From Oceanobacillus halophilus (GTDB taxonomy: Bacteria; Bacillota; Bacilli; Bacillales; Amphibacillaceae), in the NCBI RefSeq assembly GCF_003628505.1, contig NZ_RBZP01000004.1:62001-126000 (forward strand): 64,000 nucleotides of DNA, in the 5' to 3' direction. The position numbers and the translations under genes were made by a program. The first letter of the stretch is position 1; every line of letters begins with the position of its first letter. A model generated the notes under the pieces. That model ran no database searches, was not told the origin of the DNA, and worked only from the letters and a program-made list of their open reading frames with translations. Below are positions 1-9,800 of the stretch, one piece after another.

Positions 1-1713
1 AAAGAGGATGCTTCAAACACAGAGGCTCGTATCGGTTTAGCAAGTGCTTATATGGGACTTTCGAAATACGATGATGCAATTGATACTTTAAATGAAGGCA
101 TCAGACTAAAACCGAAAGAAACCCAATTCTATTATTTCCTATCATTAGCTTACGAAGGAAAGAGCGATTTACCTGGAGCGATTAATGCGTTTGAAGAAGG
201 TATAGATGCAACAAATGATACAGCACTCACAGAATTATTCGAGCTACTAGAATCTAATCTCGAGATAGCAGTGGAAAGACATTACGTGCAAGCTGGACAT
301 AATCGAAACCTTGTCCTAGAGTGGACAAAGAATGATGGATCTGTAATCCCAGTAGAAGCTGAATGGGAAGTTGATGATCCATCCCAAGGGGAACTAGATA
401 ATACCACCACCACTTCCGTTACATTTACTGCAGAGGAAACAGGTACAGCAGAAATCACTGCAACAGTTGGCTCAATTACGAAAGAAACCGAACTACATAT
501 TGAAGAACAAGTAGTAGAAGAAATGAACGTTACACCTGAAGAAATTGATCCACTTTCTATAGGTCAAGAAATAGCAGTATCCGTAACGGGTGTAGATGCT
601 GATGGCGAAGAGATGGAGATTAACCCAGAATGGGCAACTAGTGAGGATATTGTTAAGTTTTCCGATACGGAAGGTCAGCAAGTTTCAATAGAAACAACTG
701 ATGAAGGAATATCTACTATCACTTTAACTTATCAAGAATTAGAAGAAGAGATTAATCTAGTTGTCGAAGGCGAAAATAAACATATCAAAACCGATACAGA
801 GGGACAAGGAACGGTTACGGTCTCCCCTAATGAAACGACTTACACTACTGGAAGCGAGGTAACACTTGAAGCCAATCCCGCTGCAGGTTGGGAATTTGTT
901 CGCTGGGATGGAGATGTAACAGGAACTAATAACCCTCTAAGCATCACGGTTGAGAACAGTATGTCAGTCAAAGCCATTTTCAAAGAAACCGGTCATCATG
1001 AACTAACTCTTTCCATCTCAGGTGGAGGTAACATTCTCCGGGATAGTTTAAATTCCACTTATGCAGATAACGAGACAATCACTCTTGTCGCTCAAGCTGA
1101 TGCTGGTTGGAAGTTTAGCGGATGGAGAGGCAGCGTTAGTGGAAGTAATTCGAGGATTAACGTGTTGATGGATGGGGATAAGGATATTCAGGCTGTGTTT
1201 GTGAGGGACGGAGTATCGTATGATAGTTCTGAAAGTGCAGGATCAAACAGTACGTCAAACAACTCGAAAGATAGTAGCAGTAAATCTAATTCTGAATCCA
1301 GTTCTAAATCTAAGAAAGATAAAAAAGAAGATACTAAGAATAACGATTCAAGTCCAAAAGACGACTCCAATAATTCAACAGATAAAGAAGATAATAAAGA
1401 AAAGGAAGAAATTGAAGAAGAGAAACCTGAACAGTCACCTGATGAAGAAAAGGAAGTACCAGTTTATTCTCTGACTACGGAAGTGAAAGGTAAGGGTATG
1501 ATTACCGCTTCTCAAACAAGTGCTAAGGAAGGCTCTACAATTAGAGTAGAAGCACACCCAGCAGAAGGAATGATTTTTGCCGGCTGGATAGGTGACCTCC
1601 TTGGAAATGCTAAATCTAGAACTATTACGATGAACGGAAATAAAAAAGTGATTGCTATTTTCGAGCCAGACCCCGCTGTAAATAATAATAGCGAAGATTC
1701 AACCGACGACTAA
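1..1713 (+). CDS. TPR / Ig-like / InlB-type repeat surface protein, 5' truncated by window edge
   Basis: The frame is open from base 1, so the true start and any signal peptide lie outside the window; 570 residues are visible. Residues 1-60 carry TPR-like helices (ASAYMGLSKYDDAIDTL). About 95-250 is beta-rich and resembles two bacterial Ig-like domains. Three divergent InlB B-repeat (WxG-type) modules lie at about 260-328, 335-400 and 489-555, each with a G-x-V/I start, a GW(E/K)F or GMIFAGW core and an A(I/V)F end. A Ser/Lys/Asp/Glu-rich linker (about 405-485) separates the second and third modules. No LPXTG motif or C-terminal membrane helix is seen. InlB-type repeats usually belong to extracytoplasmic proteins. 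Function unknown; domain reading fairly secure, cell location inferred. Confidence 0.75.
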   Translation, partial: KEDASNTEARIGLASAYMGLSKYDDAIDTLNEGIRLKPKETQFYYFLSLAYEGKSDLPGAINAFEEGIDATNDTALTELFELLESNLEIAVERHYVQAGHNRNLVLEWTKNDGSVIPVEAEWEVDDPSQGELDNTTTTSVTFTAEETGTAEITATVGSITKETELHIEEQVVEEMNVTPEEIDPLSIGQEIAVSVTGVDADGEEMEINPEWATSEDIVKFSDTEGQQVSIETTDEGISTITLTYQELEEEINLVVEGENKHIKTDTEGQGTVTVSPNETTYTTGSEVTLEANPAAGWEFVRWDGDVTGTNNPLSITVENSMSVKAIFKETGHHELTLSISGGGNILRDSLNSTYADNETITLVAQADAGWKFSGWRGSVSGSNSRINVLMDGDKDIQAVFVRDGVSYDSSESAGSNSTSNNSKDSSSKSNSESSSKSKKDKKEDTKNNDSSPKDDSNNSTDKEDNKEKEEIEEEKPEQSPDEEKEVPVYSLTTEVKGKGMITASQTSAKEGSTIRVEAHPAEGMIFAGWIGDLLGNAKSRTITMNGNKKVIAIFEPDPAVNNNSEDSTDD

Positions 1714-1719
1714 GAAAAT

Positions 1720-2111
1720 GGGGCTGGGACATAACTAAAGTGTTTAAATCAGAAAACGAACAATGTGCTAAATAACGGAGGAAATATACGTAGACTCCTT
1801 GAAAAAAGAAGACCACTTTTTTCTGCGTGCGATGTTTCACTGCCGAAGCGTTCCTTGTCCTGCGGGAAGAAGAGCATCGGTGATACTGCGTAGTGAGGGA
1901 ACTACTTGAATACTCTTCCCTGCTCCCTTGCGCCGAGGAAGCCCGCTTCAAAGCATCACTGGAAGACGCAGGCGCACACGCTTTTCAGCACGAAGGAGGC
2001 TCACCAGCTCCCCGCGGAAAGCGAAGTATATTTCCGGAGCGGTATTTATGCACCGATTCACCAATCATGTTCGGTTTTTCTTATGAAAAAAACACTTCTG
2101 TCTCAGCCTCA
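1720..2111 (+). repeat. Dispersed long-palindrome intergenic repeat, copy 1
   Basis: The outer ends are imperfect inverted repeats: gggctgggaca at the left and tgtctcagcctc at the right, followed inward by matching agtgttt/aaacact tracts. The interior contains ctgcgtgcgatgtttc, cctgcgggaagaagagcat and ggaggctcaccagctcccc, which recur almost unchanged at 62.5 kb and in degraded form at 13.0-13.5 kb. There is no convincing gene inside: the short open frames here have no ribosome binding site and are by-products of the repeat. It fills most of the 516-base gap between the flanking genes. Confidence 0.8.
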
Positions 2112-2229
2112 TTTTTTTACCTTATCTACCTATCACTATGTTCCACCTCCCTTTTGTATCATTACTTGTCCATACCCCAATAGATTCGTATAATAATCAT
2201 ATCTGCACAAAACAAAGGACGTGGATTTT

Positions 2230-3831
2230 ATGGGGAGCGATCTATTAACTCTGGCCAAAGAAGCCCAGAAGAAACATCAATGGAAAAAATCAATAGAATA
2301 CTTCGAGCAATATCTCCATATACAAAAAGATTCCAGCAATGAAACGGTTTATGCATCCTATGCCAGAAGCCTCAGAATTTCAGGCAGAACTGCAGCTGCT
2401 AAAAAAGTGCTGGACGAAGGCAAAAATCAACACGCACAAAGTGAACGTATCTTACTAGAGTATCATAATTTATATGATTTATTAGGAGACTGGGAAGCTG
2501 CAAAAAACGTCGCAATAAGCTTAATTAAATTAAATCCAACACATGCGGATTACCACTTTCGACTTGGCCGTAGTTATTCTTTCTTAAAGAAGTACAACAA
2601 AGCCAAAAAAACCTATCAAATTGCTTTAAAACATAAACATGGTCTATCATTTGAACAACTTACCGAACAAATTCAAAAAAGGTTTGCTGAAAATGCCCAA
2701 GAGGTTCGATCAAACTATGTTTACATAGACGGAAAAAATAATCTAGGAGCTTTTATTCACGAGTATAAAGGAAGGAAATTTTTCACCAAAATCTCTAAAT
2801 ACACGAATAAAAACAACGGGGCTGGACGAGAGGAAAATTTCTATAAAGACATGTGTACTAGCTTCTCACAGCTAAGAAACGTCGTACCAGAATATATCGA
2901 TTCACTAGTTATTGATAAGATATCCTATATAACGGTAGAAATGATTGATTCTATCGATACGAATTCAATTGCCAAGGAAGATTATCTCATAAATGTAATT
3001 AAAGCATCTCAACAAATAACTTCCATTTCTTATGAGCAATTAGATAACTATCCATTACCAAATTACGTGTTCCAATTTAGAAAAGGTCGTGCTATTTCTG
3101 TCGTTCACTTTTTCACGCAGATTCATAAAGAAGGTTACAACCAGAAGCTATTTCAAGCCGTGAAAGCCATTATGAAACAGCATCGATATCCAAAAGCAGT
3201 ACACCAACTTATCGAACGCCTAGAAACTGTAATCATGGATAACGAGTTATATACCTTCATAAATCCAGAAAAGCATTATTCCTTATTGCATGGTGACTTC
3301 GCTTTTCAAAATGTGCTGATAAAGAGAGAAAATAGAAATCCTAGCGTTATTGACTGGACATCTCACACAATCGGTCCGCATTTTATTGATATTGCCAGGT
3401 ACTTCACAAGTATTTTACTCCCTTATTCAGAGGTAAAGCACCTCTATCTGGAAAATGATACGAATAATAAGAATCTCACGATGATTGAAAAGATCTTTTT
3501 CCTTTACGCATTAGTCCTCTTTTATTTTCAGAAGCTAGGTCGACAAGGGTTAGAAACAGAATTATCCGATTTTATTTTACCTGCTGTGGAGGATGTAGAA
3601 AAATTAGTATTATCATTTGCACAATCTAAAGAGGGGGATCAGATGATTAAGGACAGTGAATTACAACTGAAAGTAAAGGAACTGGAAATCAAGCAACTAA
3701 AACAAAAAGTCACGATTCTTGAACAAGAAAGAAAACACCTTCATAAACGACTGAATGACACACTAAACAGTAAGTCATGGCAGCTAACCGCACCATTAAG
3801 AATTTTTACAGAAAACAGAAAGAAAAGGTAG
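2230..3831 (+). CDS. TPR-APH-type kinase-coiled-coil protein, surface polysaccharide associated
   Basis: A 533-residue protein. Residues 1-135 are TPR-like helices. The middle is a phosphotransferase of the aminoglycoside/choline kinase fold, with the Brenner-type motif LLHGDFAFQNVL near residue 353 and VIDW about 20 residues on. About 470-515 is a Lys/Glu-rich coiled coil ending in SKSWQLTAPLR, a tail motif often found on glycosyltransferases and polysaccharide assembly proteins. ATG at 2230 is preferred because AAAGGA (2214-2219) is about 10 bases upstream; the in-frame GTG at 2221 sits directly against that site. The substrate is unknown; a sugar or alditol kinase for surface glycans is an inference from the tail motif and neighbours. 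Confidence 0.7.
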   Translation: MGSDLLTLAKEAQKKHQWKKSIEYFEQYLHIQKDSSNETVYASYARSLRISGRTAAAKKVLDEGKNQHAQSERILLEYHNLYDLLGDWEAAKNVAISLIKLNPTHADYHFRLGRSYSFLKKYNKAKKTYQIALKHKHGLSFEQLTEQIQKRFAENAQEVRSNYVYIDGKNNLGAFIHEYKGRKFFTKISKYTNKNNGAGREENFYKDMCTSFSQLRNVVPEYIDSLVIDKISYITVEMIDSIDTNSIAKEDYLINVIKASQQITSISYEQLDNYPLPNYVFQFRKGRAISVVHFFTQIHKEGYNQKLFQAVKAIMKQHRYPKAVHQLIERLETVIMDNELYTFINPEKHYSLLHGDFAFQNVLIKRENRNPSVIDWTSHTIGPHFIDIARYFTSILLPYSEVKHLYLENDTNNKNLTMIEKIFFLYALVLFYFQKLGRQGLETELSDFILPAVEDVEKLVLSFAQSKEGDQMIKDSELQLKVKELEIKQLKQKVTILEQERKHLHKRLNDTLNSKSWQLTAPLRIFTENRKKR

Positions 3832-3833
3832 TT

Positions 3834-3872
3834 AAAAAAACTCCACTACATGTTACATGCAGTGGAGTTTTA
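3834..3872. terminator. Bidirectional intrinsic terminator
   Basis: A near-perfect inverted repeat, AAACTCCACT ... AGTGGAGTTT, with A and T runs on either side, lies between two convergent genes. Confidence 0.85.
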
Positions 3873-3883
3873 TCCTACATTCT

Positions 3884-5410
3884 TTATTCACTCAACTTAA
3901 TAACAACAACATCATCAATAATTACGACAGACTCTTTTGCAGGCCAAGCATTCATCTCTTGAACCAAATCATTCTCCCTCAACTCACTCAACCGGTCCTG
4001 ATTCACGAAACTAAAGTTTTCACCAAAAAAAGTAGCCCACATTCCAGTGAAATGATATGGTGCACTCAAAAAGGTCTCACCTATTACGCCAGTCATGCCT
4101 GGAATATTTTCACGTACCTTATTCGATGAGAGATTGGTCTCTACATGATGATATCCTAGGATAGCTACTTGAGACACATTATCATAACCTTCCAACTGCT
4201 CGATTCTGTCTAGTAATCGATTCATGAACGCGTAGGATTTTTCATAGCGCAGTTCCATATTAAAATAAGATATATTGCTGATGATAGCAAAGTTAAAAAC
4301 AATTAAAAACAGCAGAACTACCGCGCTCCATGAAAAGACTTTCACAGATAAAACCGGTTCCTGCAATCTGTCATAGATAATGATAGGAAATATATAAAGG
4401 AATGCCAAGGCTAAAACCATTAACATATGATAACTCACACCAGGTGAAACAAAATAAAGAACAAACGCAGCAACTGGCAATAATAAACCAGCTAGGATAA
4501 TCGAAACCGTTTTTAAAAGGGATAAATGTTGTATATTTCTTATTATCGCTACAATCACCGCAATTAAAATTAAAATGGCTAAAAAGATATTTAGTATTTC
4601 AAACAAGTTTATTGGCATATCCGATACAAAACCTCTGCCAAAAAAGTCGAGAAATCTGTTTACTATCTTTTTTAATTGCTCCGGAATCATACTTATTTCA
4701 AAACCAACACTATTCAATCCCTGGTAATCAACAATCCCCCTGGTGTTTTGATAGGATTTAAATAATAAGACATACAGAAGCATTCCAATAGAAATCATGA
4801 TGACATATTGGATGAACAATTGAAGAGTCTCTTTTACATTTTGTTTAAATAGTAATTCAATAATAAGCCATACTAAAACTGCTGTAAGTACAATTGGCAA
4901 GTTTGCTTGATAAATGCCAACACTTATAAATAAAAGAAAGGATGAAGGCAAAAATCCTAACTTAAACTTCTTCGTAACCACTAAAGACAAAATAGCCAAT
5001 AATAACCCTGCCATGTAGCCATCTGCTGTATACATATAAGCAAAAGTAGAAGCAATGGTTGGGAAAGTAACCATAATCCCAGCAACTAGGACAATGGATG
5101 GGGTTTTCTTTAACTTATAAAATTCCGTAAGCGCAACTACTGTTAAGGCAATATAAAAGATAGATAGCAAACCATTTATCCATGGCAAATTAAAAAAAGA
5201 ACTAATCCCACTAAAAGGGGCGAGAAAAAATCGTCCGGAGGATAAATGATTCTGGGGATGATGCATATTATTAATTCCATCATGATTAAGTAACATATTG
5301 GTGAACACGTACATATGAGTTAGGAAACCAATAATTACCGTGCTAAGGAAGGCAATTTTCCATTCTCTTTTTACCATGCTCTTTAATTTAGAAAAAAACT
5401 GTTCTGGCAT
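3884..5410 (-). CDS. GtrII-like polyprenol-glucose dependent membrane glucosyltransferase
   Basis: 508 residues with roughly 11-13 hydrophobic segments and a soluble C-terminal part of about 130 residues. Early residues TNMLLNHDGINN and GRFFLAPF match the GtrII family (Shigella O-antigen glucosyltransferases), where an acidic residue in the first outer loop is important. It follows the GtrB-like gene by 4 bases, with AAAGGAG before the ATG, so the two are translationally linked. In this family the protein transfers glucose from undecaprenyl-phosphate-glucose to a polymer on the outer face. The acceptor here is probably a teichoic acid or wall polysaccharide, inferred from context. YfhO-type LTA glycosyltransferases are functional analogues but usually larger. 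Confidence 0.7.
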   Translation of the reverse strand: MPEQFFSKLKSMVKREWKIAFLSTVIIGFLTHMYVFTNMLLNHDGINNMHHPQNHLSSGRFFLAPFSGISSFFNLPWINGLLSIFYIALTVVALTEFYKLKKTPSIVLVAGIMVTFPTIASTFAYMYTADGYMAGLLLAILSLVVTKKFKLGFLPSSFLLFISVGIYQANLPIVLTAVLVWLIIELLFKQNVKETLQLFIQYVIMISIGMLLYVLLFKSYQNTRGIVDYQGLNSVGFEISMIPEQLKKIVNRFLDFFGRGFVSDMPINLFEILNIFLAILILIAVIVAIIRNIQHLSLLKTVSIILAGLLLPVAAFVLYFVSPGVSYHMLMVLALAFLYIFPIIIYDRLQEPVLSVKVFSWSAVVLLFLIVFNFAIISNISYFNMELRYEKSYAFMNRLLDRIEQLEGYDNVSQVAILGYHHVETNLSSNKVRENIPGMTGVIGETFLSAPYHFTGMWATFFGENFSFVNQDRLSELRENDLVQEMNAWPAKESVVIIDDVVVIKLSE

Positions 5411-5414
5411 TTAC

Positions 5415-6341
5415 TTACTCCTTTACCCTTTTTTCTTGAATCAAATAGTGTGGTCTGTCTTTTATTTCACAATAAATTCGCCCAATATATTCTCCGATAA
5501 TTCCTAAAAACAGTAACTGTACTCCACCAAGGATGATAATCGCTGAGATAGTAGTAAAATAACCAGGTGTTTCAATGCCATGTAAAAAATAATTGATTAG
5601 TGTTAGAAATATGTAGATAAAACCAGCTATCGTGATATACGTGCCTCCATGAATAGCAACTCTTAATGGTTTCGTGTTAAAAGATAAAACACCATCGATT
5701 CCATAATTGAGCAGGCTCTTGAAACTCCACTTTCCATTTCCATCCATACGAACCTGATTATCATATTCAATCAACTTTTCATGAAAACCGATCCAGGCAA
5801 ATAGGCCCTTCGAGAAACGATTGTATTCGCTCATCTTTAAGACTGCATTTAATGCTCGTCTACTTAATAATCGAAAATCTCCTACCCCATTCGTTATAGA
5901 GATTTCCACCAGTTGATTGGCTACTTTGTAATAAAGGTTCGTTAAGTGTCGTCTCCAAAAGCCTTCCCCTTTTCGATTCCTTTTTCCAATAACTTGGTCA
6001 TATCCCTCTTCATAATACTTCCACATAATTGGAATTAATGATGGTGGATGTTGTAAATCAACATCCATCAAGATTACTGCGTCCCCTGTTGCATAATGAA
6101 ATCCAGCAAGAATAGCAGACTCTTTTCCAAAATTCCTGCTAAAGGAAATAAAATTAACATTCTCATCATGATTCGCTAAATCACGAAGAATGGAAAGTGT
6201 CTGATCCTTACTGCCATCATCAATAAAAACAAACTCTATTTCAGCTTGAATTTCTTTTACATACTTTTGTGTTTCTTGATAAAAATCGTATACATTTTCT
6301 TGTTCGTTATAGCATGGAACAACGATGCTTAACTTTTTCAA
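5415..6341 (-). CDS. GtrB/CsbB-like undecaprenyl-phosphate glucosyltransferase
   Basis: 308 residues. The N-terminal GT-A family 2 domain has VVPCYNEQENV at the start, FIDDGSKD and the metal-binding VILMDVDLQHP. Two C-terminal transmembrane helices (about 230-295) anchor it, as in GtrB, CsbB and DPM1-like enzymes. It should load a hexose, typically glucose from UDP-glucose, on undecaprenyl phosphate at the inner membrane face. The start is TTG at 6341, with AAGGAG 9 bases upstream. It lies between the GtrA-like and GtrII-like genes, a classical three-gene set; galU at 28 kb could supply UDP-glucose. Confidence 0.85.
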   Translation of the reverse strand: MKKLSIVVPCYNEQENVYDFYQETQKYVKEIQAEIEFVFIDDGSKDQTLSILRDLANHDENVNFISFSRNFGKESAILAGFHYATGDAVILMDVDLQHPPSLIPIMWKYYEEGYDQVIGKRNRKGEGFWRRHLTNLYYKVANQLVEISITNGVGDFRLLSRRALNAVLKMSEYNRFSKGLFAWIGFHEKLIEYDNQVRMDGNGKWSFKSLLNYGIDGVLSFNTKPLRVAIHGGTYITIAGFIYIFLTLINYFLHGIETPGYFTTISAIIILGGVQLLFLGIIGEYIGRIYCEIKDRPHYLIQEKRVKE

Positions 6342-6355
6342 CGCAACATGCTCCT

Positions 6356-6748
6356 TTATGATTTTAAGATTTTTCGTGAAATGACAAAAGTAAACGGTAT
6401 AGCCATACCCGCAGCCAATAATGGTGCGATTTTATTATCCAAACCTACCCACTCTCTAAAGATATAAAGTGCACTAGTGGAAACAGCAATATTAACAAGA
6501 TAGGTTAATGGAAATTGGAAAAACTTCTTCCAACTTGGCTTGGAACGGTACGTAAAATAGGTATTTAAATAAAATGACCCAATCATACTAATCACAAAAG
6601 CCATCCAATGACCTATCAGATAGTAAATTGCCAATGGTTCCGTGAATAGCAAATACCACGCATAATAATGAATCGTATTAAAAAAACCGACTAAAACAAA
6701 TTTAATCGATTCGGTCCTAAAAATAGTTTGCATAGATTCTCGTTTCAT
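6356..6748 (-). CDS. GtrA-like flippase candidate
   Basis: 130 residues with four predicted transmembrane helices and the GtrA signature near the N-terminus (FVLVGFFNTIHYYAWY). GtrA proteins are thought to flip undecaprenyl-phosphate-linked sugars; Listeria GtcA of the same family is needed for teichoic acid glycosylation. It is the first gene of a three-gene leftward operon, 14 bases before the GtrB-like gene. GAAGAGAG precedes the ATG at 6748; an ATG five codons on is possible. The promoter should lie in the 140-base divergent region shared with the gene at 6889, but I could not pick a clear -35/-10 pair. Confidence 0.8.
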   Translation of the reverse strand: MKRESMQTIFRTESIKFVLVGFFNTIHYYAWYLLFTEPLAIYYLIGHWMAFVISMIGSFYLNTYFTYRSKPSWKKFFQFPLTYLVNIAVSTSALYIFREWVGLDNKIAPLLAAGMAIPFTFVISRKILKS

Positions 6749-6888
6749 CTCTCTTCGTTCTATTGTCTAACCGACAACTACTCTAGACATTATCGTCTAA
6801 AGTAATAAAATTCATACCATCACTATTTAGAGAATGAACAAATCAAAACTGCTAAAACTAACCTTTAACAATACGTTTTAGGAGTGGC

Positions 6889-9800
6889 ATGATGCAGCAG
6901 TTATTTGTTAACCATTCAATAGAAGAAAAACATCATAAGATTGTAGTTACTTTATATATTGATAAACGGTATGGTTACGAAGAATTTGGCGAAGAGTTTT
7001 TGGCAAAAGGAAAGAAATGGATTCTTGAAAATGAAGCACGAAAGTACGTTTCTACTCATTTACCGAATGTGAAGGGCGGTATTGTTAAGATTGCGTTTGG
7101 TACCATGATTCTTGCAGCTCTCCCCATTCATACCTCCGTCTCTGCAGAAGAAGCAAATAACATACCAAATGACGTGATAATCTATACCGTTCAACCGGGA
7201 GATACTTTAACTCATATTGCTAGTGAGTATAAACTAAACATTGATGAACTTAAACAAATTAATGGGCTTACAAGTGATGCAATTTATGCTAATCAAGATT
7301 TAATCATCCCTACTGATAATCCGGTGATTCCAGAGCAACCAACCATAGAGACAAACCCAGAAGATACTTCTCTTCCAGAAATAGAAGTAAAACAAGAGAT
7401 TGCTAAAGAATCCATTGACAATGATATGGGAAGCTACACAGTGAAACCCGGTGATACATTAACTTCCATATCCAACAAGTTCGATGTAGATATAAACCAA
7501 ATGAAAGCAGCAAATGACTTAACAGCTGATACTATTTTTATCAATCAAGTACTTAAGATTCCCGGTAAGGACGAACAAGGTACAACTCGTGTGGAAGAAA
7601 CGAAAGATCAATCATCTACAGTCATTCTTGCACCTGGCACATCCAATCCAGATGTTAAGAAGATGAAATTAAATCTAGCCAAGCTCGGGTTTATCGTTTC
7701 CAACAATCCGAACAACGACTTTGGACCAAAAACGGAAAGTACGGTTAAAGACTTTCAGGCAGCTTATGGACTCCAACCTACAGGTGTTGCGGATGCGGAA
7801 ACACTGAGTAAATTAGATGCGTTATCGTCTGCTTCTATCGTTTTAGCAAATGGGGTTTCCCATCCGGACGTGAAGCAACTCAAACTAGATTTGGCTAGAC
7901 TTGGTTATATCGTGTCGAACAACCCAAATAATGACTATGGTCCGAAAACAGAAAGTACAGTGAAGGAATTCCAATCTGCCAATGGACTAAAAACGACAGG
8001 TGTTGCGGACACTAAAACGTTAAACAAAATAGAGGAACTATTGACCACTTCTACCGTGTTCGCAAACGGTGATTCCCATCCAGATGTTAAAAAACTGAAA
8101 TTAAATTTGGCCAAACTCGGATTTATTGTATCCAACAACCCAAACAACGACTTTGGACCGAAAACGGAAAGTACGGTTAAAGACTTTCAATCCGCTTATG
8201 GGTTAAAAGCAACCGGAGTAGCAGATGCGAATACCATAAATAAAGTTGAGGAATTGCTAGCATCTTCTACTGTTTTAAGTAATGGTGTTTCTCATCCTGA
8301 TGTTAAACAACTCAAATTAAAACTTGCCAAACTTGGTTTTACTGTTTCTAATAATCCGAATAATGACTACGGGCCGAAAACAGAAAGTACGGTAAAAGAT
8401 TTTCAATCTGCTTATGGACTGCATCCTACTGGAGTGGCAGATGCAATAACACTGAATAAATTAGATGAATTATTAACGGGAACAACCGTTTTAGCAAACG
8501 GCATTTCCCATCCAGATGTCAAACAAATGAAAATAAATCTAGCTAAGCTTGGTTTTATCGTATCCAATAATCCGAATAATGACTTTGGACCAAAAACAGA
8601 AGAACAAGTTAAAAAGTTCCAAAGAAAATACGGACTTTCCGTTACTGGAATTGCCGATGCGAAGACGTTAGATACACTGGAAAAAATCGTCAAAGGAGAA
8701 CATGGTGATTCGAACGAAGAAGAAACGATTCTTTTAAAAGAAGGCGTCAAACACAAAAAAGTTATTCAACTAAAATTAGACCTAGAAAAAGCCGGATTTA
8801 AAGTATCCGATAACCCGAATACAAGCTATGGCCCAATTACCACTCATACGGTCAAAGAATTTCAGCGTGCGTACAATTTGACTGCGGACGGTATAGCTGG
8901 TGAAGCAACGTTAAAGAAATTAGAAGAAGTAATTAGTCAAACGATTCCCTCTCCATTCAACCGAGTGATGAAGCAAGAGGATAGCGGAAATGACGTTAAA
9001 CTATTGCAAACCTATTTGAATGATGTAGGTTTCAAAGTCGTTAATGTACCTACTAATTACTATGGAACATTAACCGAAAATAAAGTAAAAGAGTTCCAGC
9101 AACAAAATGGTCTGCCGATAACAGGTATCGCTGACGCACGAACCTTACAACAATTAGTAACTGCAAGAGCTGGCATCAAGGAAAATATCAATAGTTTTTT
9201 CATTACTGGAAGAGGATATGGACATGCTGTAGGTATGACGCAACACGGTGCTTACGGTATGGCAAGTGAAGGATACGCTTACGATGAAATCTTAAGTTAT
9301 TATTACACGGGAACAGGAATCGGTGTACGAGATACGAGTAATCAAAATATCCGTGTCTTATTAGCGGAAGGGTTGGATAAGCTCACTATTTCCAGTAACC
9401 AAGCCTACCAGGTTGGTGATAGGGAATTCTTGCCAAACACGAAAACAACGATCATATATAAAGATGGGAAGTACACCTTAGAAAATAGCGGGAGAACGTA
9501 TGAACTTACGAAAGCTTTCCAGGTTTCTTCATCAAATGACGGCCTTCTTATCTTTAATAATAAATACTATGAAGGGAATTTCTCTGTTTCTACATCCAAA
9601 GATAAACTAGATCTTGTCAACCATTTAAATATTGAAAACTACTTAAAAGGGGTAGTTCCATACGAGATTATTCCAAGCTGGAACAATCTAGATTTATTTA
9701 AAGTGCAGACTTTAGCTGCAAGAACGTATGCTTTAAAACAAATTAATCCCAACAAGAAATTTGATGTCTATGATACAACGAGGTCACAGGTTTATAATGG

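Noticed and set aside
1655-2193. Three overlapping open frames of about 95 codons on both strands
   Set aside because: They lie within the dispersed repeat, lack ribosome binding sites and recur as similar frames at 62.6 kb because the repeat does.
7935-8756. Antisense open frames inside the peptidoglycan-binding repeats
   Set aside because: Repeated codon pattern of the sense gene creates them; they show no start signal and no independent family.
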